This document shows, one piece after another, positions 1-9,849 of a DNA stretch of 64,000 nt. A program made the position numbers and the translations under genes. Under the pieces are notes generated by a model. The model saw nothing but the letters and a program-made list of their open reading frames with translations. It was not told the DNA's origin and did not search any database. The stretch covers positions 2,122,601-2,186,600 of the forward strand of contig NZ_WFIY01000004.1 in assembly GCF_009729545.1 (NCBI RefSeq). Reading direction: 5' to 3'. Source of the DNA: Acidianus infernus (lineage in GTDB: Archaea; Thermoproteota; Thermoprotei_A; Sulfolobales; Sulfolobaceae). Each line of letters opens with the position of its first letter. Position 1 is the first letter of the stretch.

Positions 1-999
1 TATAGAAAACTCTTCAGCTCTTTTTCTGCTTTTCACACTAGTATCTTCTGGGTAACCTTCGTTATAAACTTTTATTGTTAGTCTATAAAACTCCTCTTCA
101 TCTGATGCTAACCAACCTGTTTCCCCATCTACTATAGTCTCAGCTGGTCCCCCAGAATACCTAAAAGCAATTACTGGTGTCCCAGCGGCCATAGACTCAA
201 CCGGTATATAACCATAATACTCGAAGTCAATAGGGTACAATGTAACCAATGCTGAAGAGTAGAGATCCCTTAATTCCTCATCAGAAACTCTCTCTAAATA
301 CTCGGCGTTAGGTATCTTATACCCTATGCTCTTCATCTTTACTTTTTCCGCGATTTTAGTTAGCAGATCTACGTGAGAAGGATATCCTCTTTTTAGAAAC
401 ACTAACACGAACTTCTCTTTATTCTTAGAAGGTTTAAAGAAATCTGTATTTAAGGGCGGGTAAACTACTGCCTTAGGGGGTCTGTTGTAAAATAAAGAAA
501 CATAGACGGCTGAGGTTTTACTATTCGCTAATACAACCTTATATTTCTTAACGAAATTCGAGAATTTTATCGCATTATATAGGAGAAATGGAGACGCTAA
601 TGCTGAAACTAGCTTATTCCTTCTAATAAACGGTTCCCAGAAAAATACACTAGTTAACACTCCTTGACTCCAATAGATTAAGTCGTCTTTAAATTCTGAA
701 ACGGGAATTATATCATCAGCAGCGACTATGTATATTCCATCATCATGAAGGTATTTTTTAAAGGGCTTTAGAGGGGACGGAGAGCCTAAAAGAATTCTAA
801 AGCTTGAAAGCAGCCCTAAACCTTTATCGATATTAATTATTTCTATGTTTCCAAGTTTGTTTACGCCTATTGAGGTAGATAATGAAATAATTACGGGTTC
901 ATATCGACTTATTTGTTTTATTCCTTTAGAAAAATTTATTATAGCCCTACTGGCCCCGTCTCTTTCTTTAAGATGACTGGTGAGGAAAAAGATCTTCAT
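1..999 (-). CDS. GT4-like glycosyltransferase, partial
   Basis: The reading frame is open for 333 codons from an ATG at 997-999 down to the window edge, so the C-terminus is missing. The N-terminus reads MKIFFLTSHLKERDGASRA, a typical start of the first Rossmann half of a GT-B glycosyltransferase. Near the end it has the family-4 donor-binding region: a Glu-rich stretch (FEYYGYIPVESMAAGTPV), followed by FRYSGGPAETIVDGETGWL. Known members transfer a sugar from a nucleotide-sugar to a glycan or lipid on the cytosolic side of the membrane. It lies seven bases downstream of a broken FkbM methyltransferase gene on the same strand, and a GT2-like gene follows on the other strand, suggesting a remnant of a surface-glycan or N-glycan cluster. 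The sugar specificity cannot be read from sequence. Confidence 0.85.
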   Translation of the reverse strand, partial: MKIFFLTSHLKERDGASRAIINFSKGIKQISRYEPVIISLSTSIGVNKLGNIEIINIDKGLGLLSSFRILLGSPSPLKPFKKYLHDDGIYIVAADDIIPVSEFKDDLIYWSQGVLTSVFFWEPFIRRNKLVSALASPFLLYNAIKFSNFVKKYKVVLANSKTSAVYVSLFYNRPPKAVVYPPLNTDFFKPSKNKEKFVLVFLKRGYPSHVDLLTKIAEKVKMKSIGYKIPNAEYLERVSDEELRDLYSSALVTLYPIDFEYYGYIPVESMAAGTPVIAFRYSGGPAETIVDGETGWLASDEEEFYRLTIKVYNEGYPEDTSVKSRKRAEEFSI

Positions 1000-1005
1000 G
1001 GTTTA

Positions 1006-1473
1006 TCACTGCTTCTTTGCATAAATAAACCCTAAGTTCTTTAGGGTGTGTTCAACTTTTACTTTATACCCGTTTTTAGTCAGATTACTTACTATATCCT
1101 TATAGTTATAATCCCATTCTATGAGCAAACTCGGTATTTCCTTGATATAAGGGGCTATGATTTTCTCACATCCATCGCAGTCTATTTTAGCTACATCAAA
1201 TGGACCATGACCAATTTTGTCCAACTGATATAATTTTCATCGTCCTTTATGCCTAAGCCCTTGTCTACCACGATAACGTTATTGATACTGTTAGCCTTTA
1301 AGTTTTCCCTCATTAGTTCAACTTTCTTACTCTCTACTGCTACTACCTCTTTCGCTCCTGCAATGGAAAATTGGGGAATCCCCAATCCCTGCTCCTATAT
1401 CTAACACTCTCTTTCCCCTAACGTCTATTCTCCAATAATCTGAGAAGGATAACTTAATTTCCAACCCTTCCAT
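1006..1473 (-). pseudogene. FkbM-type methyltransferase, frameshifted
   Basis: Three frames must be joined. The start (ATG at 1471-1473) leads into an SAM-binding motif RVLDIGAGIG. A second frame continues with AGAKEVVAVESKKVELMREN, and a third with DVAKIDCDGCEKIIAPYI and LLIEWDYNYKDIVSNL. The last part matches the FkbM pattern of a K-I-D-x-(E/D)-G acidic site. The frame changes lie near 1375-1390 and 1205-1235. FkbM proteins O-methylate sugars or similar small acceptors. Its position directly upstream of a GT4-like gene on the same strand fits a glycan-modifying role before inactivation. At least two indels make a functional product unlikely unless they are sequencing errors. Confidence 0.7.
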
Positions 1474-2018
1474 TAAATTAAAATCTCACACTATCTTCAT
1501 TAAGTTCAACGATCTTTAGCCCAGCCAGCAAGACTATCTCGTTAGGTTTCAAATCAGTAGTTGCCCGTTTCTTAGTTTACACTTTATCCTCTCTTTATGA
1601 GTACTGAGCATTACTGAATGCCAGTTCTCGAAAGTCGTATAATTAATAAAGACACTGAGATACTTATCCGCTACAAAATTAACTAGTAAGTTCAGCGAAA
1701 CTCCTCCTCGACTACGCAACTAGCAAAGCTTTACGTTATTCTTCTCACAAATTACGTTTGTTCAGCTGGAGACTTTACCGCAGTAGACCTCGAAGCCAAA
1801 TACAATAAGCATGCCCACTGAAAGTGTTGCCAACCTATTATGTAGGGGTCAATTTGAGGTAGGTCTTCAGCCGGTGTTGAGTCTCATTACTGTTAAAATT
1901 CTGCTCAGTAGCTAAAATTCTCCTTGTAGATGTAAATGGGAAGAGCAGATAAAACGTTTCGTAGCTTGAGAGAAATGAATAGGTAAAAACTCTTTAATTA
2001 CTTCATCTTCTTTCTTAT
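1474..2018. other. Gene-free stretch
   Basis: No convincing coding sequence, RNA gene or repeat is visible in these about 545 bases. It separates the leftward glycan genes from the rightward GT2-like gene and may hold decayed coding sequence. Confidence 0.4.
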
Positions 2019-2801
2019 GTGTTTTCAATTCAAATCCCAGCACTTCACGGTAAGTACTTAAGAGAGGTCTTCGAATCTATAAGACGGCAAACTTTTCAAG
2101 ATTATGAAGTAGTTGTAGTTAATTCTGGAGGAGGAGTAATCAGTGATATAGTTCACGAGTACGGTTTCAAAGAAGTGAGAAAGGACGTTAAACTTTTGGA
2201 AGCTCGTTATTTAGCTAACAAGGAGAGCCGGGGTGATTACGCTTTTTTGCTTGACGAGACGAGACCCTTAAGGAAAGATGCTCTTGAGATACTCTCTAAG
2301 AACCTCCACGACATGGTTATAATAGGCGAGAGGGAGTTAGGTGACTCGTTCTGGAGTATGGCTGCCCAGTTGGATAAGGAGAACATAATGGAATGTAACT
2401 CACCGGAAGCGGTTAGGGGCTTTGCCTTGCCTAGGCTATTCAAGAGGGAGTTACTGACTGCTTCGTTAGAGAAGCTAAGGGAAAATTTGAGAGAAAAGTT
2501 TAGCCAAGTGGTTTTCCCGGATCACGAGTTAATTTATTACGAGGCATCCGGATTCTCTAACGACATTTTTGTAATAAAAGACGAGTTAGTTTACCACTAC
2601 GGTGATTTTAACCTGAAGGAGGTCGTGAGGAAGTATTATCGTTATGGTAAAAGCTTAAAAATATTGAAGGATACCCAATACTCCTTCTTCCTTTCGGTTA
2701 AGAGGAGAAATATTTGCAAAGGAGGGATTTACGGTAGGTTTATGTTATATACACTTTACCTTGCAAGAGCAGTCCCATTCTTGTTAGGAGAACTTCTCTA
2801 A
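2019..2801 (+). CDS. GT2-like glycosyltransferase
   Basis: A 260-residue protein starting at a GTG codon; an ATG two bases upstream is in another frame. The N-terminus has the family-2 pattern of a short beta strand followed by LREVFESIRRQTFQDYEVVVVNSGG and a region where a DxD-like site is expected (YAFLLDETRPLRKDALE). The C-terminal part is hydrophobic enough for one membrane-associated segment (GRFMLYTLYLARAVPFLLGELL). The family transfers sugars from UDP- or GDP-sugars. The protein is short for the family and the DxD motif is not clear (LLDET), so either the activity differs or the N-terminus is truncated. It reads away from the GT4-like gene. Confidence 0.7.
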   Translation: MFSIQIPALHGKYLREVFESIRRQTFQDYEVVVVNSGGGVISDIVHEYGFKEVRKDVKLLEARYLANKESRGDYAFLLDETRPLRKDALEILSKNLHDMVIIGERELGDSFWSMAAQLDKENIMECNSPEAVRGFALPRLFKRELLTASLEKLRENLREKFSQVVFPDHELIYYEASGFSNDIFVIKDELVYHYGDFNLKEVVRKYYRYGKSLKILKDTQYSFFLSVKRRNICKGGIYGRFMLYTLYLARAVPFLLGELL

Positions 2802-3003
2802 ATGGATAGTCAAGAAAGTTTTTAGTGACTCCCTAAAGGGGCAACCTTGTTGCTGTCTCATATAACCTCTCTTTGATTTTGGGTCTTGTTTCAACTTGTC
2901 AATATCTTCACGTCACTACGGCTTGGGAATTAAAGACAAAAAATTGGTAGTCTATATTGCCTATTAGTTTTATCTTGACGCTAAATTATAAAAAGTATTT
3001 TTA

Positions 3004-6000
3004 TCATTTTAACTTGTACTTAACTAAAAATACAGCTAACGCTATAGCTAACACTACAGCGGTAAATAATAATATCACCACTGGGTAGTTTAGAGTTTCG
3101 ACAAGGGTCTCATTAATAGGACCGTTCACCACTATTACCGCATTTGGCGATACGTTATAAGTACCTTTAAACTCCCCCACTTCATAGAACGGTACGTTAG
3201 CGCTCAAGGTTATTACCGAGCCAGCGTTATACCACTTAGAGACTCCGTTGATAGTTACCAAGTACTGTTTTTGCGTAGTTATGTTAAACGTTACTGGAGA
3301 GGACAAGGTAACGGAAGGTGACGGGGATATTTTTACTATCACTTCCCTCTCCTCGTTGCTCACGTAGTAAGTGTAGTTATTTATAACTATTGTTGTACCT
3401 TTATTAAACCAAGAGGAGTTTAAGTTCTCCAGAGTGCCATTCACACAAGCCTTTACTGGAATTGGGGATATCACTTTTACAAAGTACTGTAACACAACGT
3501 TTATCGTGACATTAATTGGAGATTTGACTACAAAGGTGGATTGAGGATTTATCGATATAATAATTATTCTCTCCATAGGTGCTGGATATTGTGTAATGTT
3601 CTCTATTTTTATTTTTGTATCCTCATTGTACCACCCAGAAGTAAAGGTCACGTTTTCACCGTTTACTAGCGCGTAAACCTTTATTGGGGAGACGAGATTG
3701 ACATAGTACTGTTTTGTAGCGGTAATTAACACAGTTACCTCGTTGTTTACTGCGAAACTCTCAGGCTTTATACTAGTAATAACGTAGCGGACGCCTTGTT
3801 GAGGATAGTAAGTTATATTTTCTACCACAATGTTAGTATTAGCATTATACCACCCAGAGCTCAAGGTTTCGTTACTACCGTTGATTAATGCGTAAACTGG
3901 AATTGGTGACTTTAAGTTAACAAAGTATTGTGTTACTGTAGTTATTTTAACGTTAATGGGACTGTTTACAGTGAAAGATAGCGATGGCGAGACCTCTGTG
4001 ATTACGATCCTCTCACCACTTGATGGATACTGCGTTATGTTCTCTATCTGCACCGAAGTCCCCTGACAGTACCAACCAGACGTGAGCGTGTATTAACTCC
4101 ATTTACTAGTGCATATACATTAATTGGTGAGTTAACAGTGACGTAATATTGGTTATAGTAGTATACGCAAATAGTCCCTGGAGACGTGACTACTCCACTG
4201 TATGAATTAGCTATCCACCTCTCTTGTGAGTTAGACCCGGGCAAGGTCTGAGAGTAAACGTAATGAGAGTCCGCGTCTGCCCACACAGTGCCAGGGTATG
4301 TGGTTTCTATATTTCCGAAGGAAACGTATTGTATTGTTGGCTCCCCATATCCTGTCCCTCCTTGGACTTTATAAGTGAACGTGACTAAATATTGCTCGTA
4401 GTAGATGAAGTACAGCGTTTTTGAGCAATATATTACTCCAGAAGTCGTATTTTCTGTTGCCCACCTTATTTCTCCACTGCCGATTATACCTTGCACGTTA
4501 TAGATAGTCCCGGGAGGTAATAGTAAGGTAAGTGACGAGGTTAATGGAATAGTGGTTATAGTACCATTCGGAAATTCAAACGTTATTGACGGAGACTGTG
4601 GGAGTTGTTGACCTATAACATTGTAACTAAATGTTACATAATACAAAGGTTGCCTTACGCAAACTGAAATGGTGTCAGTTTGATATAAGCCCGGGATTAA
4701 ACAAACGGTAACGCAAATAGTGTAAAGTCCCATAGAACTGGCGTTAAGGGTTAAGGCAACTGTCCCCACGCCGTATATGTAAACTGGGCTTTGAACTACG
4801 TAGGTTATTGATGGCGGAGCCCTAACGTAAATATTTACATCACCGTAAGCGTCTATTGTAATATAAATAGTTTTCTGTATGCCCTCCTGCATTGTTACTG
4901 AAGGAGGAGCAAATACTTCGAACTGTGTTACTCCAGTGCTGATAAAACCATAAGTTGCTGGAACTTCTGCCTCACCTACTAGTTGATATTGTGAATTGTA
5001 TATTAGCACTGCGTAATCCATAGGCACTAAGGTTAGATTTATGTAACCATTAGTAAACGGCATAAAGTTGTTGTAAGGTGGTGGATAACCATAACTTTTA
5101 TTGTAAACTATGAAGTAACCTTGGCTAATGCCAGGGTTAATTTGAAGAGTCATAACAGTATTCTGATTCCATAACCCATGCAAAGTATCATATCCTGCAT
5201 GTAAGCCCGCAAGTAATAGTCCACAGTAGATGTAATAGTAGCAACTTACTTTAACGTTATTTACTGTTTCTCCAGTGTCACTACCAAAGTTGTAAGCATT
5301 TGTTACTTCTTGTAAGTTATGTCCGTTGAAGTACATCAACATCATGTAAACCGAAGAATTGTAAACATAGGCACAATATCCTCCAGGCGGACCGGCTAAA
5401 ACTAGTTCAGCGTCATAATACAGCCCATTTCCAGTGTACTGATATCCGTCAACTAGGATGTAAACGTTGCTCGCGTCATAAACATTAGTTACTACGACAG
5501 TGTCGTAGTTTATCCAACCGTATCCATCGTCATACCAAAACTGAATAACCGGCTGTCCAGCAACGTTTGTACTTACGTTAATAAGTAGGCAAATAGTTGC
5601 AGGAAGCGACAGTGTAGTGGGACTCCCGGGATAATTGCATGCAGCATAAGCATAATACGTCGTTGAACCCCAGCTATATATATGACCATTGCCCTTTAAG
5701 CAAGTCACGTTAGCGTTATATGACGTAAAGTTCCAAATATTATCAATAAAAATAATACTATGATTAATAGTATTATATACTGCGACGTCTTGGAGCCATA
5801 GGGAATAAGTATTTCCGTTATACTGATAGCTCAATACTACGTTAAGTTGGAAAGTTACCCAATAGCTATTGGCTTGTGAACTATAAGCTAACAATCTTTT
5901 TAGGTAAATGTGCCCTAAGAACTCGTTAGTTCTTATAATGTACGGTCCATTGGGTCCTATACCATAATCAGCTATACCCATGGGAGCGGGTTCGTTTTCG

Positions 6001-6185
6001 CCTAGAGGTAAAGTAACTCCGTTTGGTTGGAACTTGTTTGCTAAGGCTAGATTGCCCTTAGCCGGTACGTCAACTAAAGGGTGGAAGCTATTTTTGGTTA
6101 CCGCGTTGTAAGCGTTAGGTAAGTTTGGCATTACACTTAAGATTAGCAAGGATAACAATAATGATAGTAATAACTTTTGTCCCAT
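3004..6185 (-). pseudogene. Thermopsin-family protein with one frameshift
   Basis: The first 713-codon part (4044-6185) starts with a signal peptide (MGQKLLLSLLLSLLILS) and carries the thermopsin (peptidase family A5) region around residues 65-330, including PAPMGIADYGIGPNGPY and FIDNIWNFTSYNANV. The second part (3004-4053) holds tandem units of about 70 residues (YALVNG, SGWYN and ENITQYP recur) and ends in a membrane anchor VVILLFTAVVLAIALAVFLVKYKLK-like helix. The two parts join if one base is restored near 4085-4093: the repeat then reads through NGVN, TLTSGWYC and QIENITQYP with normal unit length. Thermopsins are secreted acid proteases in Sulfolobales. One missing base suggests a very recent mutation, a sequencing error or, less likely, recoding. 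Confidence 0.85.
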
Positions 6186-7159
6186 AGGGTATATTATGAA
6201 GGATAGTAATATAAGTTTTACTTTTTTTCCATAAAATTAGAAGGATTTGGGAATGTATAATTACTTACATTACTTTTTAGGAAGAGTGGCTTAAAGTATT
6301 GGAAGATTTAAATAAGCTGTAGTTACGTTATTATCACCTTTAGCGAAGTACTTTATGTCCTCTTTTACAGAAGCGGGGGTTAAGGGATGAAAGCCTCGTC
6401 ATTCACGGTAGATCCAAAATCTTTCCACAAAAATAATTCTGATAGAATAATACAGTATTCATGAAAGATAATGGAATTTATAATAATATGAAAGATTTAA
6501 TAAAAGCTTTTTATCGATGAACAGTTTAGGTTGGTCGGAGAGAATGTAACTTCTAATTTATAAGATGACGTAACGGGCTAGACCATATATGGTACTAGAA
6601 ATTGAAGGTTTTGTATAACGTTATGACATAAGATTTGGAGAAGAAAGGTTTGCTGCGAAAGTGGTTCCAATCTAAAATTTAGTAATTAACTCGTTGATTG
6701 TTTTGAGATTTTTCTTAAGTCACACACCTACGCGTATCTTGACCAATGAAATAAGATGCATAATTCTCTATTTTGCAAACATATGTGTTTCAGTTTGAAT
6801 TATTCTCATGAAAATTTTAGGCTATATTAGCTAAGATTAGCCTTTTATTTTTGTCTATCGTTATTTAATTAAAGTTATGTCAGAAGGAATTATATTCGAA
6901 ATTGTAGGTGGTTTCACTTTCACCATATTTACTAAAAATGTGATATTTTTTCCAAAATCTGTATTATCATAAAGATATGAAATCCTCGCCCTTTGGGGGA
7001 GTAAAAAAGTAAAGTTTAATTGCGAATAAGCTTTCCGCCTCACGTTTAACTTCGTTAAACACTCTTTTTAAAAATCGATCGTAGGATTGGGGGAATACGC
7101 TGTAAATACATGTCTTACATATTCGTAAATCTTATAACTTACGCTGTCTATCATTAATT
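6186..7159. other. AT-rich gene-free stretch
   Basis: Almost 1 kb without a supported gene. It includes a dispersed repeat (about 6374-6500, listed separately). The remainder is AT-rich with no clear ORF on either strand. Confidence 0.4.
6374..6500. repeat. Dispersed repeat, copy 1 (IS605-end-like)
   Basis: The stretch beginning with GGGTTAAGGGATGAAAGCCT and continuing through ATCCAAAATCTTTCCACAAA and AATAATTCTGATAGAATAAT is clearly related to 18788-18905. The AAAGCCTCGCCC-type start resembles the ends seen beside tnpB remnants at 8222 and 27298, so an IS200/IS605-derived element is likely. Confidence 0.6.
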
Positions 7160-7426
7160 ATGCCAACAATAAGTATAAGGATTGATGAAAAGTTAAAGAG
7201 GAAAATGGACGAGCTAAGCTACATAAACTGGAGCGAAGTAATAAGGAGAAAAATAGAAGAAGTAGTTGAGGAAGAGGAAAAGAAAAGGAGAGAAGATGGA
7301 AAGAAAAAGAAGGATCTTGAAAGGATTAAAAATGCATCATTGAGATCATATGAGTTCTTCCTTAATTACGGGGGTAGAAAATCTGAAGAGACTATTAGGG
7401 AGTGGCGTGACAAGAATTGGCAGTAG
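7160..7426 (+). CDS. vapB: VapB-type antitoxin (ribbon-helix-helix)
   Basis: An 88-residue protein with an N-terminal ribbon-helix-helix pattern (PTISIRIDEKLKRKMDELSY, then NWSEVIRRKIEEVV) followed by a highly charged helix rich in Lys/Glu and a short C-terminal tail that would bind the toxin. Known VapB proteins bind their own operator and neutralise the PIN-domain partner. It overlaps the downstream vapC by 10 bases, so the two are co-translated. The upstream region is AT-rich with a TATA-like stretch near 7131, close to the ATG, consistent with a short-leader archaeal mRNA. Repression by the VapBC complex is expected by family analogy. Confidence 0.85.
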   Translation: MPTISIRIDEKLKRKMDELSYINWSEVIRRKIEEVVEEEEKKRREDGKKKKDLERIKNASLRSYEFFLNYGGRKSEETIREWRDKNWQ

Positions 7427-7842
7427 TTGACGCTTCAGTTGTTATAAAATGGTTTGCTAAAGAGCAAAACAGTGAACAGGCTTTATTACTCAAAGAGGCT
7501 TACGCCAAAGGTCTGGAAGATTTATCAGCTCCATGCATTTTACCTTTTGAGGTATTAAATGGACTAAAGTACACATATAATCTAGGGGAGAAAGAACTTA
7601 AAGAAGTCAGTAAAATACTTTCTGACTTCCAGATAACGCTTTACGATATTGAAAGTATGCGAGATGAGATTGTGACGATTTCTCAAACTTACGGTATTAC
7701 AATGTATGATTCAGCTTACGTAGCTTTAGGTAAGGTATTAGGAGACAAAGTCTACACAGCCGATGAGAAACTGCTGAGGAAAGTCAGCGATTTACCTTTC
7801 GTACTTCACATAAGGGATTTCAAGATACCGGAAAAATCGTAG
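7417..7842 (+). CDS. vapC: VapC-type PIN-domain ribonuclease toxin
   Basis: A 141-residue PIN-domain protein. The start is TTG (7417), giving MAVVDASVVIKWFAKEQ with the first catalytic Asp. A conserved Glu follows in PCILPFEVLNGL, and the C-terminal acidic group lies in YGITMYDSAYVALGKVLGD and VYTADEKLL. These are the expected Mg-binding residues of PIN nucleases. VapC toxins cleave RNA, often tRNA or rRNA, when freed from VapB. The overlap with the preceding antitoxin gene marks it as a standard vapBC operon. The length is normal and no defect is visible. Confidence 0.88.
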   Translation: MAVVDASVVIKWFAKEQNSEQALLLKEAYAKGLEDLSAPCILPFEVLNGLKYTYNLGEKELKEVSKILSDFQITLYDIESMRDEIVTISQTYGITMYDSAYVALGKVLGDKVYTADEKLLRKVSDLPFVLHIRDFKIPEKS

Positions 7843-8218
7843 TCAGAGTCGTTAAGCATTTGCCTGACCTCCTTTAAAACATATTAGTCAGATCTGACTG
7901 GGGTGCAGACCCTCCTTGAGCTTAAAGCTTAGCCAACCTCCAATTGAGGCGAAAATTGGGCAAAAAGCCCGAATAAAACATAAATGCGCATGAAGGTCCC
8001 AGTTAGATGCATCAAAAGATAAACTAATAGCGTATTTTCAAGGTAAATTCTACGAATTTCCTAACGATAAAGCAAGGTTTTAAAGCAATGCCGAGAGGTT
8101 GTAAAGTAAGTACTGGAGTTTACAACATTAACCTTGGTATTATCTAAGGGTTTCTTTTGAATGAGTTAGAGGGATTGAGGATGTTGTTCCTAGGGATAGT
8201 TTGATTGGGAAGGTTTGA
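7843..8218. other. Gene-free stretch with decayed sequence
   Basis: No intact gene. The stretch between the vapC stop and the IS605 hairpin contains short broken reading frames that could be transposon-derived but are not recognisable. Confidence 0.35.
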
Positions 8219-8640
8219 TAAAATGGACGACAAGCCTCGCCCCTTCTAGGGGCGGGGTAAAGCCTTTTAAACTCTGGAATACTTTAAGGTTTTGTACAAC
8301 TAGCTCCCTATGCGGGGAAGCCCATGATGATGGACATGCTAAGTGTGGCCTCTATAGGTGTCCACGCATGGAAACGCAGACTTGAATGGTGCGATAAATA
8401 TCCTACATATCCCCGAGTCCCTAGGAGCTGAGAGTTGGGGCAACTCCTAGTGAGGGATAGGGGTAATGGGCTGAAGGCCCAGCCCGCGGTCTACCGCTGG
8501 ACGAATGGAGTGGGTGTCATCACCCACTAGCTATGAAGTGATGAAAATGAAGGCGGTAAACCGCAAACCAATGAATCGCCCTAAGGGAACCCTAGCTGGC
8601 GGGGAGGAGGTCAGAGTAGTATTTGTTCAATTGGGTTTAA
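8219..8640 (+). mobile_element. IS200/IS605 deletion derivative with tnpB 3' end
   Basis: A hairpin (CCTCGCCCC, loop TTCTA, GGGGCGGGG at 8232-8254) matches the left-end hairpin seen before tnpB at 27298. It is followed not by the tnpB start but by its 3' end: a zinc-ribbon fragment (CGEAHDDGHAKCGLYRCP), then, after a frameshift, NADLNGAINILHIPES with the Asp-Leu-Asn-Gly of the RuvC/OrfB C-terminus. Then come SYEVMKMKAVNRKPMNRP and a terminal GGGAACCCTAGCTGG. This is a tnpB remnant with an internal deletion. TnpB guide RNAs arise from this 3' region, so a guide-RNA-like transcript could persist. Confidence 0.75.
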
Positions 8641-8729
8641 GGGGTGGAAGTTTCTCCTGTTAGGGTAGTTCACAAACTTTAGAAATGAACAGTGAATATG
8701 TTTAAATATTTACTACACCATTTTATTTT

Positions 8730-9142
8730 ATGAAGTTAGCAATCAACTATAAGGTAAGAGGCACAAATTATAGGATTACTATTAACGTTGATAAATATAA
8801 TGTTTATGATGAACTTGATAAGGTACTGAATACGATTTGTGAGAGATTTGGTAAAGTTGATGAATACACTGTGAGTAGGATTGTTGAGGAAATACCTTAG
8901 GTAAAATTGTTACACCGATAGTTACTAACGGGGCAGATGTTAAGTTTTCTGATGATGATAATTTAAATTTCATTATAAAGACTGTATTAGGAACGTCTAT
9001 AGGATTAGTTATAGGCCATTTAATAGACTCTGTTTCCTCAAGAGAGGAAATGATAATAGAAGTAAGAAACCCATGTGAGAAGAAGGAGCCTAAAATGCTT
9101 CAAGCTGAATGGAATAAAGTAATAACTGAATGGAATGATTAA
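8730..9142 (+). pseudogene. Putative antitoxin-like gene upstream of vapC, frameshifted
   Basis: The frame from ATG 8730 gives MKLAINYKVRGTNYRITINV and stops at 8898-8900. One base change of frame lets it continue as GKIVTPIVTNGADVKFSDDD, then a hydrophobic segment IIKTVLGTSIGLVIGHLIDS and a charged tail ending VITEWND. The stop (9140-9142) overlaps the ATG of a vapC remnant in TAATG, so this was the first gene of a toxin-antitoxin operon. The family is not recognised. The arrangement of a soluble domain, a single hydrophobic helix and then a PIN toxin resembles the intact operon at 26200-27290. Confidence 0.55.
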
Positions 9143-9310
9143 TGATAATTCTGGATACATCGTTTATTTACTCATTTTTAAATAAAAAGGAAAAGTATCA
9201 TAATGAAGCCTTAAAATTGATGAATGAAATTTTTTCGAAAAATTTGGTCAACCGGTAATTTTTGAATACGTCTTTGATGAATTACTAACTCTAATGACTA
9301 ATAAACAACC
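9142..9310 (+). pseudogene. VapC PIN toxin fragment
   Basis: Starts MIILDTSFIYSFLNKKEKYH, the typical first catalytic Asp of a PIN domain, and continues NEALKLMNEIFSKNLVN before a stop. A shifted frame gives PVIFEYVFDELLTLMTNK, the second PIN helix with its acidic residue. The rest of the domain is missing because an unrelated leftward gene remnant begins at 9298. It is therefore truncated and frameshifted and unlikely to encode an active toxin. Confidence 0.7.
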
Positions 9311-9625
9311 TTATTTCTTTTTTCTTCTTCGCTTAGTCCTCTCCTCATTAACTCTAGAAGTATTTGAACGTAAGAGTATCTTTTCACTTTAGCAATCATC
9401 ATTAGCCCTACCTTACCATATTTATTCAAGATGAACGTGAGGAGTTTTTCCTTAGTTTCCATCCTAATTTCCTCTACTTTATCCTTTTATATATCGTTTT
9501 CCTACTAATTCCGCATTCTCTTTCTAATTCACTGTCGCTCTCCTTAAGTTCTCCTAAAAGGTTTAATACTTCGGAATCGCTTAAAGAGGCCGAAAGAATT
9601 TTGCTAGTTGATTCTCTGCCATGTG
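9298..9625 (-). pseudogene. HTH DNA-binding protein remnant
   Basis: The upstream part has no clear start codon but reads SKILSASLSDSEVLNLLGEL followed by ELERECGISRKTIYKR, which looks like a helix-turn-helix recognition segment. After a frame change near 9470-9490 it continues DKVEEIRMETKEKLLTFILN and YSYVQILLELMRRGLSEEEK, ending at 9298. The second part alone is a 54-codon ORF (9298-9462). I read this as one broken regulator gene of about 105 codons. The family is not identified with confidence. Confidence 0.45.
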
Positions 9626-9849
9626 TAACTTATTACACAATCCCACTAAAACATATCGTCAAAATAATGAGAAAATAGCTATCTGGTTTATCTAGATACG
9701 CCGTCTCTTGAATTTGGTGTAACACAGTATCCTTATCTCAAATAGTAGAGATAGTCTATCTCCCAATTCCACTCTTCTCCTATTTTAATCTCACTCCTTA
9801 TTCTATCCATCCTTACTTTCTCATATGTTTGCCAATTTTCACAAAAAAT

